A stretch of 64,000 bases of DNA from Saccharopolyspora indica. GTDB lineage: Bacteria > Actinomycetota > Actinomycetes > Mycobacteriales > Pseudonocardiaceae. Made by a program: the position numbers and the translations under genes. The DNA is taken from positions 62,001 to 126,000 of the forward strand of contig NZ_JAQGLB010000019.1 of the NCBI RefSeq assembly GCF_027853965.1, written 5' to 3'. The notes under the pieces were generated by a model that did no database searches, was not told the DNA's origin, and worked only from the letters and a program-made list of their open reading frames with translations. Every line of letters starts with the position of its first letter. The stretch's first letter is position 1. Shown piece after piece: positions 45,452-53,796 of the stretch.

Positions 45452-47122
45452 CTACTCGCGGACGGCGTCCAGCAGGTCGTCGAGGGTCAGGGTGCGGAGC
45501 TCGTCGCGCGTCGGGCGGCGGCCGAGGCCCCGCAAGCGCGTCGACTGGGACTTGCGCATGCGCTCCAGCAGCTTGCGCGCCTCGCGGGCGTTGCCGAAGT
45601 TCTCGTCCCGGGGAACCAGCGTGAACCACTCCAGCAGCGCCAGGTCCAGCTCCTCGCCGAGCAGGTAGTCGTCGCCGCGCGCGAGGTGGCCGCTGATCGA
45701 GACCAGCTGCTCCGGCGTGTAGTTCTCGAACTCCAGCGTCTTGGCGAACCGGGAGGCCAGACCGGGGTTGGCGTCGAGGAACTCGCGCATCTCCGAGGTG
45801 TAGCCCGCGACGATCACGGCGACCTCGTCGCGGTGGTCCTCCATCAGCTTGACCAGCGTGTCGATCGCCTCCTGCCCGAAGTCCGCGCCGCCACCGCTGG
45901 AGCGGGACAGCGTGTAGGCCTCGTCGATGAACAGCACGCCGCCGCGCGCCTCGTCGAACGCGCTGGCCGCCTTCTCCGCGGTGTGCCCGATGTACTGGCC
46001 GACCAGATCGCGCCGGGACACCTCCTTGAACCGCCCGTGCGGCAGGATTCCCAGCGCCTTCAGCAGATCGCCGTAGACGCGGGCCACGGTGGTCTTGCCG
46101 GTGCCGGGTGCGCCGGTGAACACCAGGTGGTTGCTGACCGCGTTGACCGACAGGCCTTCGCCGCGCCGCCACTCGTTGACCTGGATCTCGTCGATCAGCG
46201 CCCGCACCTCGGCCTTCACGCCGGTCAGGCCGATCATGCCGTCGAGCTCGCCGAGCAGCTGGTCCACCTGCTCCTGGTCCTGCCTGCTGCCGCTGGACGC
46301 CGACGCACCCACCGGCGGCTTGCCCGGGGCGTCGTCGCGCACCTCGGTGCGCGCGCCCTCGTCGATCAGCACACCGGGCGCGGCGGTGTTGTCCACCCGG
46401 CAGTTCTCGACCACGCCGCCGCACCCGCGCCCGACCGAGATGCCCACGCCCTGCGTGTCGTGCACCCAGCACTCGACGATGTTCGGGGAGGTCTGGTCGG
46501 CCACCGCGATCCCGGCATCACCGGTCTGCGAGATGTCGCAGCGCTCCAGGCCGGAACCGCCCGCCTGGTACATGTAGACGCCGCGGAAACCGGCGCCCCG
46601 CACCGTGCAGTGCCGCAGCACGGCCCGCGCGCCGAGCCGCACGATCACGGCATCGTCCCCGATGTCCCGGATCTCGCAGCTCTCCACCACGCCGTCGGCG
46701 TTCTCGATGATCAGCCCGCACTGCGAGTCGCTGATCCGGCCGCCGCGCACCGCCACGTCCGCGCCGTCGCCGACGCTGATCGCCGCGGCGCGGGCCGCGG
46801 TGGCCGCGCAGTCCGCGATCGTCGCGCTGCCACCGGAGATCCGGATCGCCGGCCGCGCATCGCCGACCACCGCGAGCCCGCTGAGCTCCACGGTGCCGCC
46901 CACCACCGACACGGTGGGCTGGTCGAGCAGCGGCGAGGTGATGGTGACCGTGCCGGGCTCGCGGGCCGCGATCGTCACGCGCGCACCTCGGATCTCCAGC
47001 TGCTCCTCGTACTCGCCGGGCGCGACGGAGATGACCGCGCCGTCGGCGGCGGCCTCCAGCGCATCCCGAATGGTCGGCAGCGCACCGCGCTGGTCTGGGG
47101 AAACGGAGAGCGTGCGTGCCAT
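45452..47122 (-). CDS. EccA-like AAA+ ATPase with N-terminal beta-helix domain
   Basis: A 556-residue protein. The first 255 or so residues are a right-handed parallel beta-helix (repeated strands such as PAIRISGGSATIADCAA and CGLIIENADGVVESCEI). From about 280 it is a CbxX/CfqX-type AAA domain with Walker A GAPGTGKTT, Walker B GGVLFIDEAYTL and an arginine-finger region PGLASRFAKTLEF, followed by the lid. Mycobacterial EccA has a TPR domain in place of the beta-helix. It should act in the cytosol on ESX substrates. Its stop is 1 bp from that of the converging giant gene. The ATG at 47122 has GGAG only 2 nt upstream; a TTG at 47134 is the alternative. Confidence 0.88.
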   Translation of the reverse strand: MARTLSVSPDQRGALPTIRDALEAAADGAVISVAPGEYEEQLEIRGARVTIAAREPGTVTITSPLLDQPTVSVVGGTVELSGLAVVGDARPAIRISGGSATIADCAATAARAAAISVGDGADVAVRGGRISDSQCGLIIENADGVVESCEIRDIGDDAVIVRLGARAVLRHCTVRGAGFRGVYMYQAGGSGLERCDISQTGDAGIAVADQTSPNIVECWVHDTQGVGISVGRGCGGVVENCRVDNTAAPGVLIDEGARTEVRDDAPGKPPVGASASSGSRQDQEQVDQLLGELDGMIGLTGVKAEVRALIDEIQVNEWRRGEGLSVNAVSNHLVFTGAPGTGKTTVARVYGDLLKALGILPHGRFKEVSRRDLVGQYIGHTAEKAASAFDEARGGVLFIDEAYTLSRSSGGGADFGQEAIDTLVKLMEDHRDEVAVIVAGYTSEMREFLDANPGLASRFAKTLEFENYTPEQLVSISGHLARGDDYLLGEELDLALLEWFTLVPRDENFGNAREARKLLERMRKSQSTRLRGLGRRPTRDELRTLTLDDLLDAVRE

Positions 47123-47222
47123 GGCTCCGAGCAAATCTCGCGGGAACAGTTGCCGTGCGAGGACAAGCTACCCCAGGGCCCGCCCCGGGAAGTAGATCCG
47201 ATGACCAGGAAGGCGGTTTCGG

Positions 47223-48071
47223 TTGGAAGCGCAGTGGAATCCCGCCAACGCGGTGGAGAAGGAACTGGTCGCGGCCCTGGAAGCGGGCGAGAGCAAGCGA
47301 TTCGCGGAAGTGGTGCTCTCCGCGCCGCTCTACCTCCCGGTGCTGCCCGCGCAGGGCACCGACATGCGCCGCGAGCTGAACGAGTACCTCCCGCTGGAGC
47401 GAAGGCACGTCCTGGCGTTCACCTCGCGCGAAGGACTGGCCCGGGCGCTCGAACCGTTCGCCCTGGGGCACCGGGAGATCAGCGCGACGACGCTCATGCA
47501 GCACTGGCCGCACCCCGACTACGTGCTGGCGCTGAACTTCGACCTGCCGATCGGCGTGGTCATGGCACCGGACTCGCTGACCCGGATGGCGGCGGGCGAG
47601 GAGTTCCTGCTGCCCGCCGAGGACGCCGAAGCCGTGGTGCAGGCGCAGATCCGCCGCCGGTGCCTCGCCGAGCTCGGCGGCGACCCGGGCGATGCCGGAC
47701 CGGCCAACGAACTGGAAGCGGCCCTGGCCGAGGCCATCGCCGAGCAGGACTTCGAGTCCTACCTGGCCACGCTGATCAGTGCCGACGTCCTGCTGCCGCT
47801 CACCGCCCCGATCACCGAGGACCGCGACTTCCCGTGGCTGATCACCGGCACCGCGCTGCCCGCCTTCACCTCGGAGGAGCTGCTGCACCGCACCGCGCCG
47901 GGCATCGAGCACTTCACCCGGCTGCCGTTCCTCGTCCTCGCCGCCAACTGGCCCGCCGAACGCCCGGCCCTGTGCCTGAACCCGGGCAGCGGCACCGAGC
48001 TGATCAGCAGCGCCGAGATCCTCGACGAGATCCTCGCGGGCGCGGCCGACGCGCTCACCGAAACCGGCTGA
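47223..48071 (+). CDS. SseB-family protein, ESX-linked
   Basis: A 282-residue soluble protein with the SseB N-terminal fold (AVEKELVAALEAGESKRFAEVVLSA, LYLPVLP, LAFTSREGLARAL), then an acidic helical middle and a C-terminal half with similar strands. SseB-like genes often accompany type VII loci in actinobacteria; the role is not established. The TTG start at 47223 has GGAAGG 9 nt upstream. It is divergent from the EccA-like gene. Confidence 0.78.
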   Translation: MEAQWNPANAVEKELVAALEAGESKRFAEVVLSAPLYLPVLPAQGTDMRRELNEYLPLERRHVLAFTSREGLARALEPFALGHREISATTLMQHWPHPDYVLALNFDLPIGVVMAPDSLTRMAAGEEFLLPAEDAEAVVQAQIRRRCLAELGGDPGDAGPANELEAALAEAIAEQDFESYLATLISADVLLPLTAPITEDRDFPWLITGTALPAFTSEELLHRTAPGIEHFTRLPFLVLAANWPAERPALCLNPGSGTELISSAEILDEILAGAADALTETG

Positions 48072-48180
48072 ATCCGGCCGAGCAGGAACCGAAAGCGGCA
48101 CCGGGTCGTCGAAACCGACGTGGGGATCGGGAATTCGCGCCATCGGTGCCGCAACGAGCTCAACGCTTGAACGATCTTCG

Positions 48181-51100
48181 ATGTGGGGTGGTCTTGTGGG
48201 CACGACCGGGAGCACGCTGGGGCGGTTGGTCCGCGGATTCCGGAAGCGGGCCGGGCTGACCCAGCTCCAGGCCGCTGAGCAGGCCGGGCTGAGCGCCGCG
48301 GGACTGCGCGATGTGGAGCAGGGCCGGGTGGTCCGGCCGCGGGTGTCGACGTTGCGGCAGTTGGGCGAAGTCCTCGCGCTGTCCCGGATCGAGCTCGAAT
48401 CGCTGATCCGCGAGGCGGGCGGCGAGAACGGCAGCGGCCTGCGCGTCGAGGTGCTCGGACCGCTGCGGGTCTCGGCGGGCGGCGAAGCGGTGGATCCCGG
48501 ATCGGAGACCCAGCGCGTGCTGCTCGGGCTGCTCGCGCTCTCGCCGAACGAGCCGGTGGCGCGGGACGCCCTGGTGGAGGCGGTGTGGGGCGAGCGATCC
48601 ACCGCGGGCTCGGCGGATCTGCTGCAGTCCCGGGTGTCCCGGCTGCGGCGCAGGTTGCAGGCCGAGGCGGAGGAACCGGTGCTGATCGCCGACCGCGGCG
48701 GGTACCAGCTCGTGCTCTCCGAGGGCCAGCACGACCTGCTGGTGTTCCGCCGACTGGTCACCGCGGCCCGCCAGGCGCCCAAGGCCACCGAAGCGTGCGC
48801 GCTGTTCGCCGACGCCGTGGCGCTGTGGCGCGGTGAGCCGCTGGAGGGCCTGGCCAGCCTGCAAGAACACCCGCTGATCACGGCCCTCGTCCGCGACTTC
48901 CGCGCAGTGCTGGTGGAATACGCCGCCGTCGCGGCCGAACTGGGCCGCCACCAGGAAGTCCTGCCGCACCTGCAACGCATCGCCGATGCCGACCCGCTGC
49001 ACGAAGCCGTGCACGCCGCGCTGATGATCGCCCTGGCGGGCAGCGGCCAGCAAGCGGCCGCGCTCACCACCTTCGACGCCCTGCGCCGCAGGCTCGCCGA
49101 CGAGCTGGGCGCCGATCCCGGGCCCGAGCTGACCGCCGCGCACCAGCGGGTGCTGCGCCAGGAGGTGCCGCGCCCGGAGTTCACCCCGGTCAGCGCGCAC
49201 CGGCAGCTGCCGCCGGACATCGGCGAGTTCACCGGCCGGGAGACCGAGCTGGCCGCGCTGCGCGCGAACCTGCCGCACGTCGGCGGCTCGGCGGTGAAGG
49301 TGGTGCTGATCGAGGGCATGGGCGGCGTCGGCAAGACGCGGCTCGCGGTGCACGCCGCGCACCGGCTGCTGGCCGACGGCCGGTTCAGCGACTGCCAGCT
49401 CTACGTGGACCTGCGCGGCCACTCCGACCAGCCGCCCGCCGACCCGGCCGCGGTGCTGGCCTCCTTCCTGCGGCTGCTCGGCGTGCCCGACGACCACATC
49501 CCGTCCCGCGCCGACGAGCGGATGATGCTGTTCCGCGACCGCCTCTTCGACAAGAAGGCGCTGGTGCTGCTGGACAACGCCGCCACCGAGGACCAGGTCA
49601 CGCCGCTGCTGCCGTCCGGCGCGGAGAACATGGTGCTGATCACCAGCCGCGGCACGCTGGCGCTGGACGGCGCGCGCACCCTGCCGCTGGACGTGTTCAC
49701 CCCGGCCGAAGCGGGCGACATGCTGACCAAGGCGGTCGGCCGCGACCGCGTCGAGGTGGACCCCTCGGCGGCGCGGAGCCTGGTGGAGCTGTGCGGCCGA
49801 TTACCGCTCGCGGTGGCGCTGGCCGCGCGCCGATTACAGGCGCGTCCGAAGTGGACGGTGCGAGACCTGGCGGGACGGCTGGCCGAGTGCGACGACCGGC
49901 TGCACGAGCTGGTCGCCGGAAACCGCCGCCTCCGCAGCGTTTTCGACCTCTCCTACCAGGCCCTGGACCCCGTCGAGCGGCGGATGTTCCGGCTGCTGGG
50001 CCTGCACCCGGGCGACGAGTTCACCGCCGACTCGGTGGCCGCGCTGGCCGGCACCACGGCCGGTGAGGCCCGCTTCCTGCTGGACCGCCTGGTCGACGAG
50101 CACCTGGCCACCGTGGTCACCAAGGACCGCTACCGGCTGCACGACCTGCTCGCCGAGTACGGCCGCGGGCGCGTCCGCGACGAGGACCCCGCAGCGCAGC
50201 GCTCCGCCGCGATCACCCGCGTGCTGGACTTCTACCTGCACAGCACGGCCGCCGCGACCCGCCTCCTGCAACCCCACCAACCCGCGCTGCCGCTGGTCGG
50301 CAGCGAGCCCGTGCACCGCCCGGCACTGGAAACACCGGTCTCGGCACGCCAGTGGCTCGACGCCGAACGCGCCTGCCTGATCGCGGCGGTGCGGCTCGCC
50401 GCGGCGCACGGCTGGCCGACGCACGCCTGGCAGCTCACCCGATCGCTGCGCGAGTACCTGCGCCTCTACGGCTACGGGCACGACCACGACTGGGTGCGCG
50501 CGCACGAAGCAGCTCTGGCCGCCGCGATCGCCGCCCACGACACCACCGGCGAGGCGCTCACCAGGGCCGACCTGGCCGCGACCTACCTCGACCTCGGCCG
50601 CGGCGCGGAAGCCCGCGAGCACCTGTACCGCGCGCTGGAGTTCCACCGCAGCGCCGGAGACCGCGAGATGGAGACGAGCACGCTGGAATCGCTGGGCATC
50701 GCGTGCTTCCGGCTGGGCGAGTTCGACGAAGCGCTACAGCACTTCCGCGACGCCACCGAGCTGTGCACCGGCGACGACCCGTTCCGCCAGGGCGTGCTGC
50801 ACAGCGGCACCGGAAACACCCTGGCCGCGAAGGGATTCCTGCCCGACGCGCTGACCTGCCTGAACACCGGCCTCGAACTGTCCAGGCGGGCGGGCGACAT
50901 CGACGGCCAGTCCATCGCGCTGGCCGACATCGGCGACGCGCACCGCCGCCTGGGAGACCACCAAGCGGCACTGGACTTCCTGGACCAGGCGCTGGAGCTG
51001 GCGATGAGCCACGGCCTGACGCCGAAGGTCGCCTACGCCCGCCACCGCATCGGCAAGGTCTACCGGGAACTGGGCCGCTACCCGGAAGCCACCGCGAACC

Positions 51101-51312
51101 TGCAGACCGCGCGCCGCGTGGTGGCGAAGGTGGGCGGCCCGGCGGCGGAGAGCGAAGTGCTCATCGACCTGGGCGCGGCGCACCGCGAGGTGGGCGACCT
51201 CACCGCGGCGAACGTGCTGCTGCACAAGGCCCTGAGCCTGGCAACCAGCCGCGGCGAACGCCACCAGCGGGAGCTAGCGCTGAAGGAACTGGCTGAACTC
51301 GCCGAATCCTGA
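48181..51312 (+). CDS. AfsR/SARP-type regulator with HTH, BTAD, NB-ARC and TPR domains
   Basis: A 1,043-residue signalling ATPase and transcription factor. An XRE helix-turn-helix at the N-terminus (LVRGFRKRAGLTQLQAAEQAGL) is followed by an OmpR-type DNA-binding domain (RVEVLGPLRVSAGGEAVD), a BTAD helical domain, and an NB-ARC ATPase with Walker A EGMGGVGKT near 377. Winged-helix and about six TPR repeats fill the last 300 residues. Having two DNA-binding domains in one chain is unusual. These proteins often activate nearby biosynthetic or secretion genes. The start is ATG 48181 or GTG 48196. Its stop is 1 bp from the folK stop, the right edge of the accessory block. Confidence 0.9.
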   Translation: MWGGLVGTTGSTLGRLVRGFRKRAGLTQLQAAEQAGLSAAGLRDVEQGRVVRPRVSTLRQLGEVLALSRIELESLIREAGGENGSGLRVEVLGPLRVSAGGEAVDPGSETQRVLLGLLALSPNEPVARDALVEAVWGERSTAGSADLLQSRVSRLRRRLQAEAEEPVLIADRGGYQLVLSEGQHDLLVFRRLVTAARQAPKATEACALFADAVALWRGEPLEGLASLQEHPLITALVRDFRAVLVEYAAVAAELGRHQEVLPHLQRIADADPLHEAVHAALMIALAGSGQQAAALTTFDALRRRLADELGADPGPELTAAHQRVLRQEVPRPEFTPVSAHRQLPPDIGEFTGRETELAALRANLPHVGGSAVKVVLIEGMGGVGKTRLAVHAAHRLLADGRFSDCQLYVDLRGHSDQPPADPAAVLASFLRLLGVPDDHIPSRADERMMLFRDRLFDKKALVLLDNAATEDQVTPLLPSGAENMVLITSRGTLALDGARTLPLDVFTPAEAGDMLTKAVGRDRVEVDPSAARSLVELCGRLPLAVALAARRLQARPKWTVRDLAGRLAECDDRLHELVAGNRRLRSVFDLSYQALDPVERRMFRLLGLHPGDEFTADSVAALAGTTAGEARFLLDRLVDEHLATVVTKDRYRLHDLLAEYGRGRVRDEDPAAQRSAAITRVLDFYLHSTAAATRLLQPHQPALPLVGSEPVHRPALETPVSARQWLDAERACLIAAVRLAAAHGWPTHAWQLTRSLREYLRLYGYGHDHDWVRAHEAALAAAIAAHDTTGEALTRADLAATYLDLGRGAEAREHLYRALEFHRSAGDREMETSTLESLGIACFRLGEFDEALQHFRDATELCTGDDPFRQGVLHSGTGNTLAAKGFLPDALTCLNTGLELSRRAGDIDGQSIALADIGDAHRRLGDHQAALDFLDQALELAMSHGLTPKVAYARHRIGKVYRELGRYPEATANLQTARRVVAKVGGPAAESEVLIDLGAAHREVGDLTAANVLLHKALSLATSRGERHQRELALKELAELAES

Positions 51313-51313
51313 G

Positions 51314-51808
51314 TCAGCTGAGGGAGAGGTCCGAGCGCAGGTGCACGTCGGCGATCTCGCCCGGCGGCAGAGCGTCGAGGAGCTCGGAAACCCGGCCGTG
51401 CCCGGGCAGCACCGCGTCCGGATCGATCGCCAGCCACGGGATCAGCACCGTCGCGCGGCTCGGCGTTCCCGGGTGCGGGAGCAGGAGCTCCGGGTCCTCG
51501 CTGCGGACGTCGTCCACGCTGACCACGTCCACGTCCAGCGTGCGCGGACCCCAGCGCTGCTCGCGAACCCGCTCCGCCTGCTGCTCCAGCTGCTGGCCGC
51601 GCCGCAGCCAGCCCCACTCGTCCAGCTCCGGCGACTCCACGACCAGCACCGCGTTGAGGAAGTCCGGCTGGTCGGTGACGCCCCACGGCGCCGTCTCGTA
51701 CACCGGCGAAGCCGCCACCAGCACGTCGGCGAACCCCTCGACGGCGATCCGCAGGTAGCTGAGCCGGTCCCCGAGGTTCGAGCCCAGCGAAAGCACTGCC
51801 CTGCTCAT
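51314..51808 (-). CDS. folK: 2-amino-4-hydroxy-6-hydroxymethyldihydropteridine pyrophosphokinase
   Basis: A 164-residue enzyme that transfers pyrophosphate from ATP to the pterin in folate synthesis. It begins MSRAVLSLGSNLGDRLSYLR and contains the active-site segments FLNAVLVVES, EREQRWGPRTLDVDVV-like (signature RWGPRTLDVDV) and LLPHPGTPSRATVLIPW. AGGAGG lies before the ATG at 51808. It is the last gene of the folE-folP-folB-folK operon. Confidence 0.96.
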   Translation of the reverse strand: MSRAVLSLGSNLGDRLSYLRIAVEGFADVLVAASPVYETAPWGVTDQPDFLNAVLVVESPELDEWGWLRRGQQLEQQAERVREQRWGPRTLDVDVVSVDDVRSEDPELLLPHPGTPSRATVLIPWLAIDPDAVLPGHGRVSELLDALPPGEIADVHLRSDLSLS

Positions 51809-51891
51809 CAACGTCCTCCTCGCCCGGTGCCCCGGGCAGTTTTGCCTAAAACCGACCACGGCCTGTGCCCGGCACGGCCGGGCGATTTTGC

Positions 51892-52272
51892 CTAGAACTG
51901 GCCGCGGCCGCCGCGGCGGGAGCGGCGGATGGTCACCGCCACGTCGGCGAAGGTCAGCGGGATCGGCGCGCTCGGCTTGTGGATGGTGACCTCGGTGGCG
52001 TACACCCGCTCGTCGGTCATCACGTCGTCGGCGATCTCGCCGGCCACCGCCTCGATCAGGTCCTTCGGCGGCCCGGCCACGATCGCCGCCGCGCGCTCGG
52101 CCAGCTCGCCGTAGTGCACCGTCTTGGCCAGGTCGTCGCTGGAAGCGGCCTCGCCGAGGTCGATCCAGACCGTGATGTCGACGAAGAAGTCCTGCCCGTC
52201 GCGCTTCTCGTGGTCGAAGACGCCGTGGTTGCCGCGAACCTTCAGGCCGGTCAGCGTGATCCGGTCAGCCAC
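51892..52272 (-). CDS. folB: dihydroneopterin aldolase
   Basis: A 126-residue enzyme giving the substrate of FolK. The core [20 protein letters not shown] and [34 protein letters not shown]-type end are diagnostic (Glu and Lys of the active site present). The GTG at 52272 overlaps the folP end by 8 bp. It is followed by folK after 83 bp. Confidence 0.96.
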   Translation of the reverse strand: MADRITLTGLKVRGNHGVFDHEKRDGQDFFVDITVWIDLGEAASSDDLAKTVHYGELAERAAAIVAGPPKDLIEAVAGEIADDVMTDERVYATEVTIHKPSAPIPLTFADVAVTIRRSRRGGRGQF

Positions 52273-53113
52273 CGAACTCCCCTCCGCTGCGCCACGCGGC
52301 GGTCACCGCGACGGCGTCCAACGATTGCCGAACGTCGTGCACCCGCACGCCCCACGCGCCGCGGTCGGCGGCCAGCGCCGAGACCACCGCGGTCGCCGTC
52401 TCGCGCCCGGCGGGCGGTCGCGGGCTTCCCTCGGCATCGGCCAGCAGCCGGCCCAGGAAGCGCTTGCGCGAAGCCCCGACCAGCACCGGGAACCCCAGCT
52501 CGACGAAGACGTCCAGCCGCTGCAGGAGCTGCCAGTCGTGCCGCCCGGTCTTCGCGAAGCCCAGGCCCGGGTCCAGCACCACGGCCTCCGCCGCCACCCC
52601 GGCCCGCAGCGCGATGTCGACCTGCCGCAGCAGCTCGTCGCGCACCTCGGCGACCACGTCGGAGTAGTCGGCGAGGCTGTTCATGTCCTTGCTGTGGCCG
52701 CGCCAGTGCATCAGCACCCACGGCAGCCCGGTGTCGGCCGCCACGCGCGCCATGTCCGGATCGGCCAGCCCGCCGGAGACGTCGTTGATCACCGCCGCCC
52801 CGGCCTCCGCGGTGGCCGCGGCGACCGCGGCGCGGGTGGTGTCGACGCTGACCGGCACGCCCGCCGCGACCAGCTCGCGGACCACCGGCAGCACCCGGCC
52901 GATCTCGGTGCCGGCGTCGACGCGCTCCGAACCGGGCCGCGTCGACTCGCCGCCGACGTCGATGATGTCGGCGCCCAGCCGGTGCATCTCCACGCCGTGC
53001 GCGACGGCCGCGTCGCGGTCCAGGTAGCGCCCGCCGTCGGAGAACGAATCCGGGGTCACGTTCAGCACGCCCATCACCGCGCACCGCTCGGGCTGCGGCA
53101 ACCGCGGATGCAT
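52265..53113 (-). CDS. folP: dihydropteroate synthase
   Basis: A 282-residue TIM-barrel enzyme that joins p-aminobenzoate to the pterin; it is the sulfonamide target. Motifs are [17 protein letters not shown] (N-terminal), [45 protein letters not shown] and GASRKRFLG. The start ATG overlaps the folE stop as TGATG. The C-terminus ([11 protein letters not shown]) overlaps folB. Confidence 0.97.
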   Translation of the reverse strand: MHPRLPQPERCAVMGVLNVTPDSFSDGGRYLDRDAAVAHGVEMHRLGADIIDVGGESTRPGSERVDAGTEIGRVLPVVRELVAAGVPVSVDTTRAAVAAATAEAGAAVINDVSGGLADPDMARVAADTGLPWVLMHWRGHSKDMNSLADYSDVVAEVRDELLRQVDIALRAGVAAEAVVLDPGLGFAKTGRHDWQLLQRLDVFVELGFPVLVGASRKRFLGRLLADAEGSPRPPAGRETATAVVSALAADRGAWGVRVHDVRQSLDAVAVTAAWRSGGEFGG

Positions 53114-53751
53114 CAGCGTCCCCTGATCAGCGACAACGCCTCGGCGCGCGAGGACGCCGAACTGCGGAACTGGCCGCGCACCGCCGACGTCGTGGTGGTG
53201 GAACCGGCCTTGCGCACCCCGCGCATGCCCATGCACAGGTGCTCGGCGTCGATCACCACGATCACCCCGCGCGGCTCCAGCCTGCGCACCAGCGCGTCGG
53301 CGACCTGCGAGGTCAACCGCTCCTGCACCTGCGGCCGCTTGGCGTAGAGGTCGACCAGCCGGGCCAGCTTGGACAGCCCGGTCACCCGCCCCTTCTCGTT
53401 CGGGATGTACCCCACGTGCGCGTACCCGTGGAAGGGCAGCAGGTGGTGTTCGCACTGCGAGTACACCGGGATGTCGCGGACCAGGACGAGCTCCTCGTGG
53501 GCCTCGTCGAAGGTCTTGTCCAGGACCTCGTCCGGGTTGAGGTAGAGCCCGGCGAAGAGCTCCTGGTAGGCGCGGGCCACGCGGGCGGGCGTGTCGCGCA
53601 GGCCGTCCCGGTCCGGGTCCTCACCGGCGGCGAGCAGCAGCTCGCGCACCGCTGCCTCGGCGCGCGCGTGGTCGAACTGGGGCGCGTGAAAAGAGCCGTC
53701 GGGACGGGAGTCGCCTCCCGCCCCGATCGGCTCGTCGACCGAACTGGTCAA
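53113..53751 (-). CDS. folE: GTP cyclohydrolase I
   Basis: A 212-residue enzyme, the first step of folate synthesis. The zinc site is present ([14 protein letters not shown] and HLCMGMRGV), as are the usual [26 protein letters not shown] and [11 protein letters not shown]. The TTG start at 53751 has GGAGG 9 nt upstream. It lies 45 bp after ftsH, so the fol operon may be partly read from the ftsH promoter. Confidence 0.97.
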   Translation of the reverse strand: MTSSVDEPIGAGGDSRPDGSFHAPQFDHARAEAAVRELLLAAGEDPDRDGLRDTPARVARAYQELFAGLYLNPDEVLDKTFDEAHEELVLVRDIPVYSQCEHHLLPFHGYAHVGYIPNEKGRVTGLSKLARLVDLYAKRPQVQERLTSQVADALVRRLEPRGVIVVIDAEHLCMGMRGVRKAGSTTTTSAVRGQFRSSASSRAEALSLIRGR

Positions 53752-53796
53752 TTCTTCGTTCCTCCACTGACCGGATCGCCGTGCGGCGAGCCGGTA

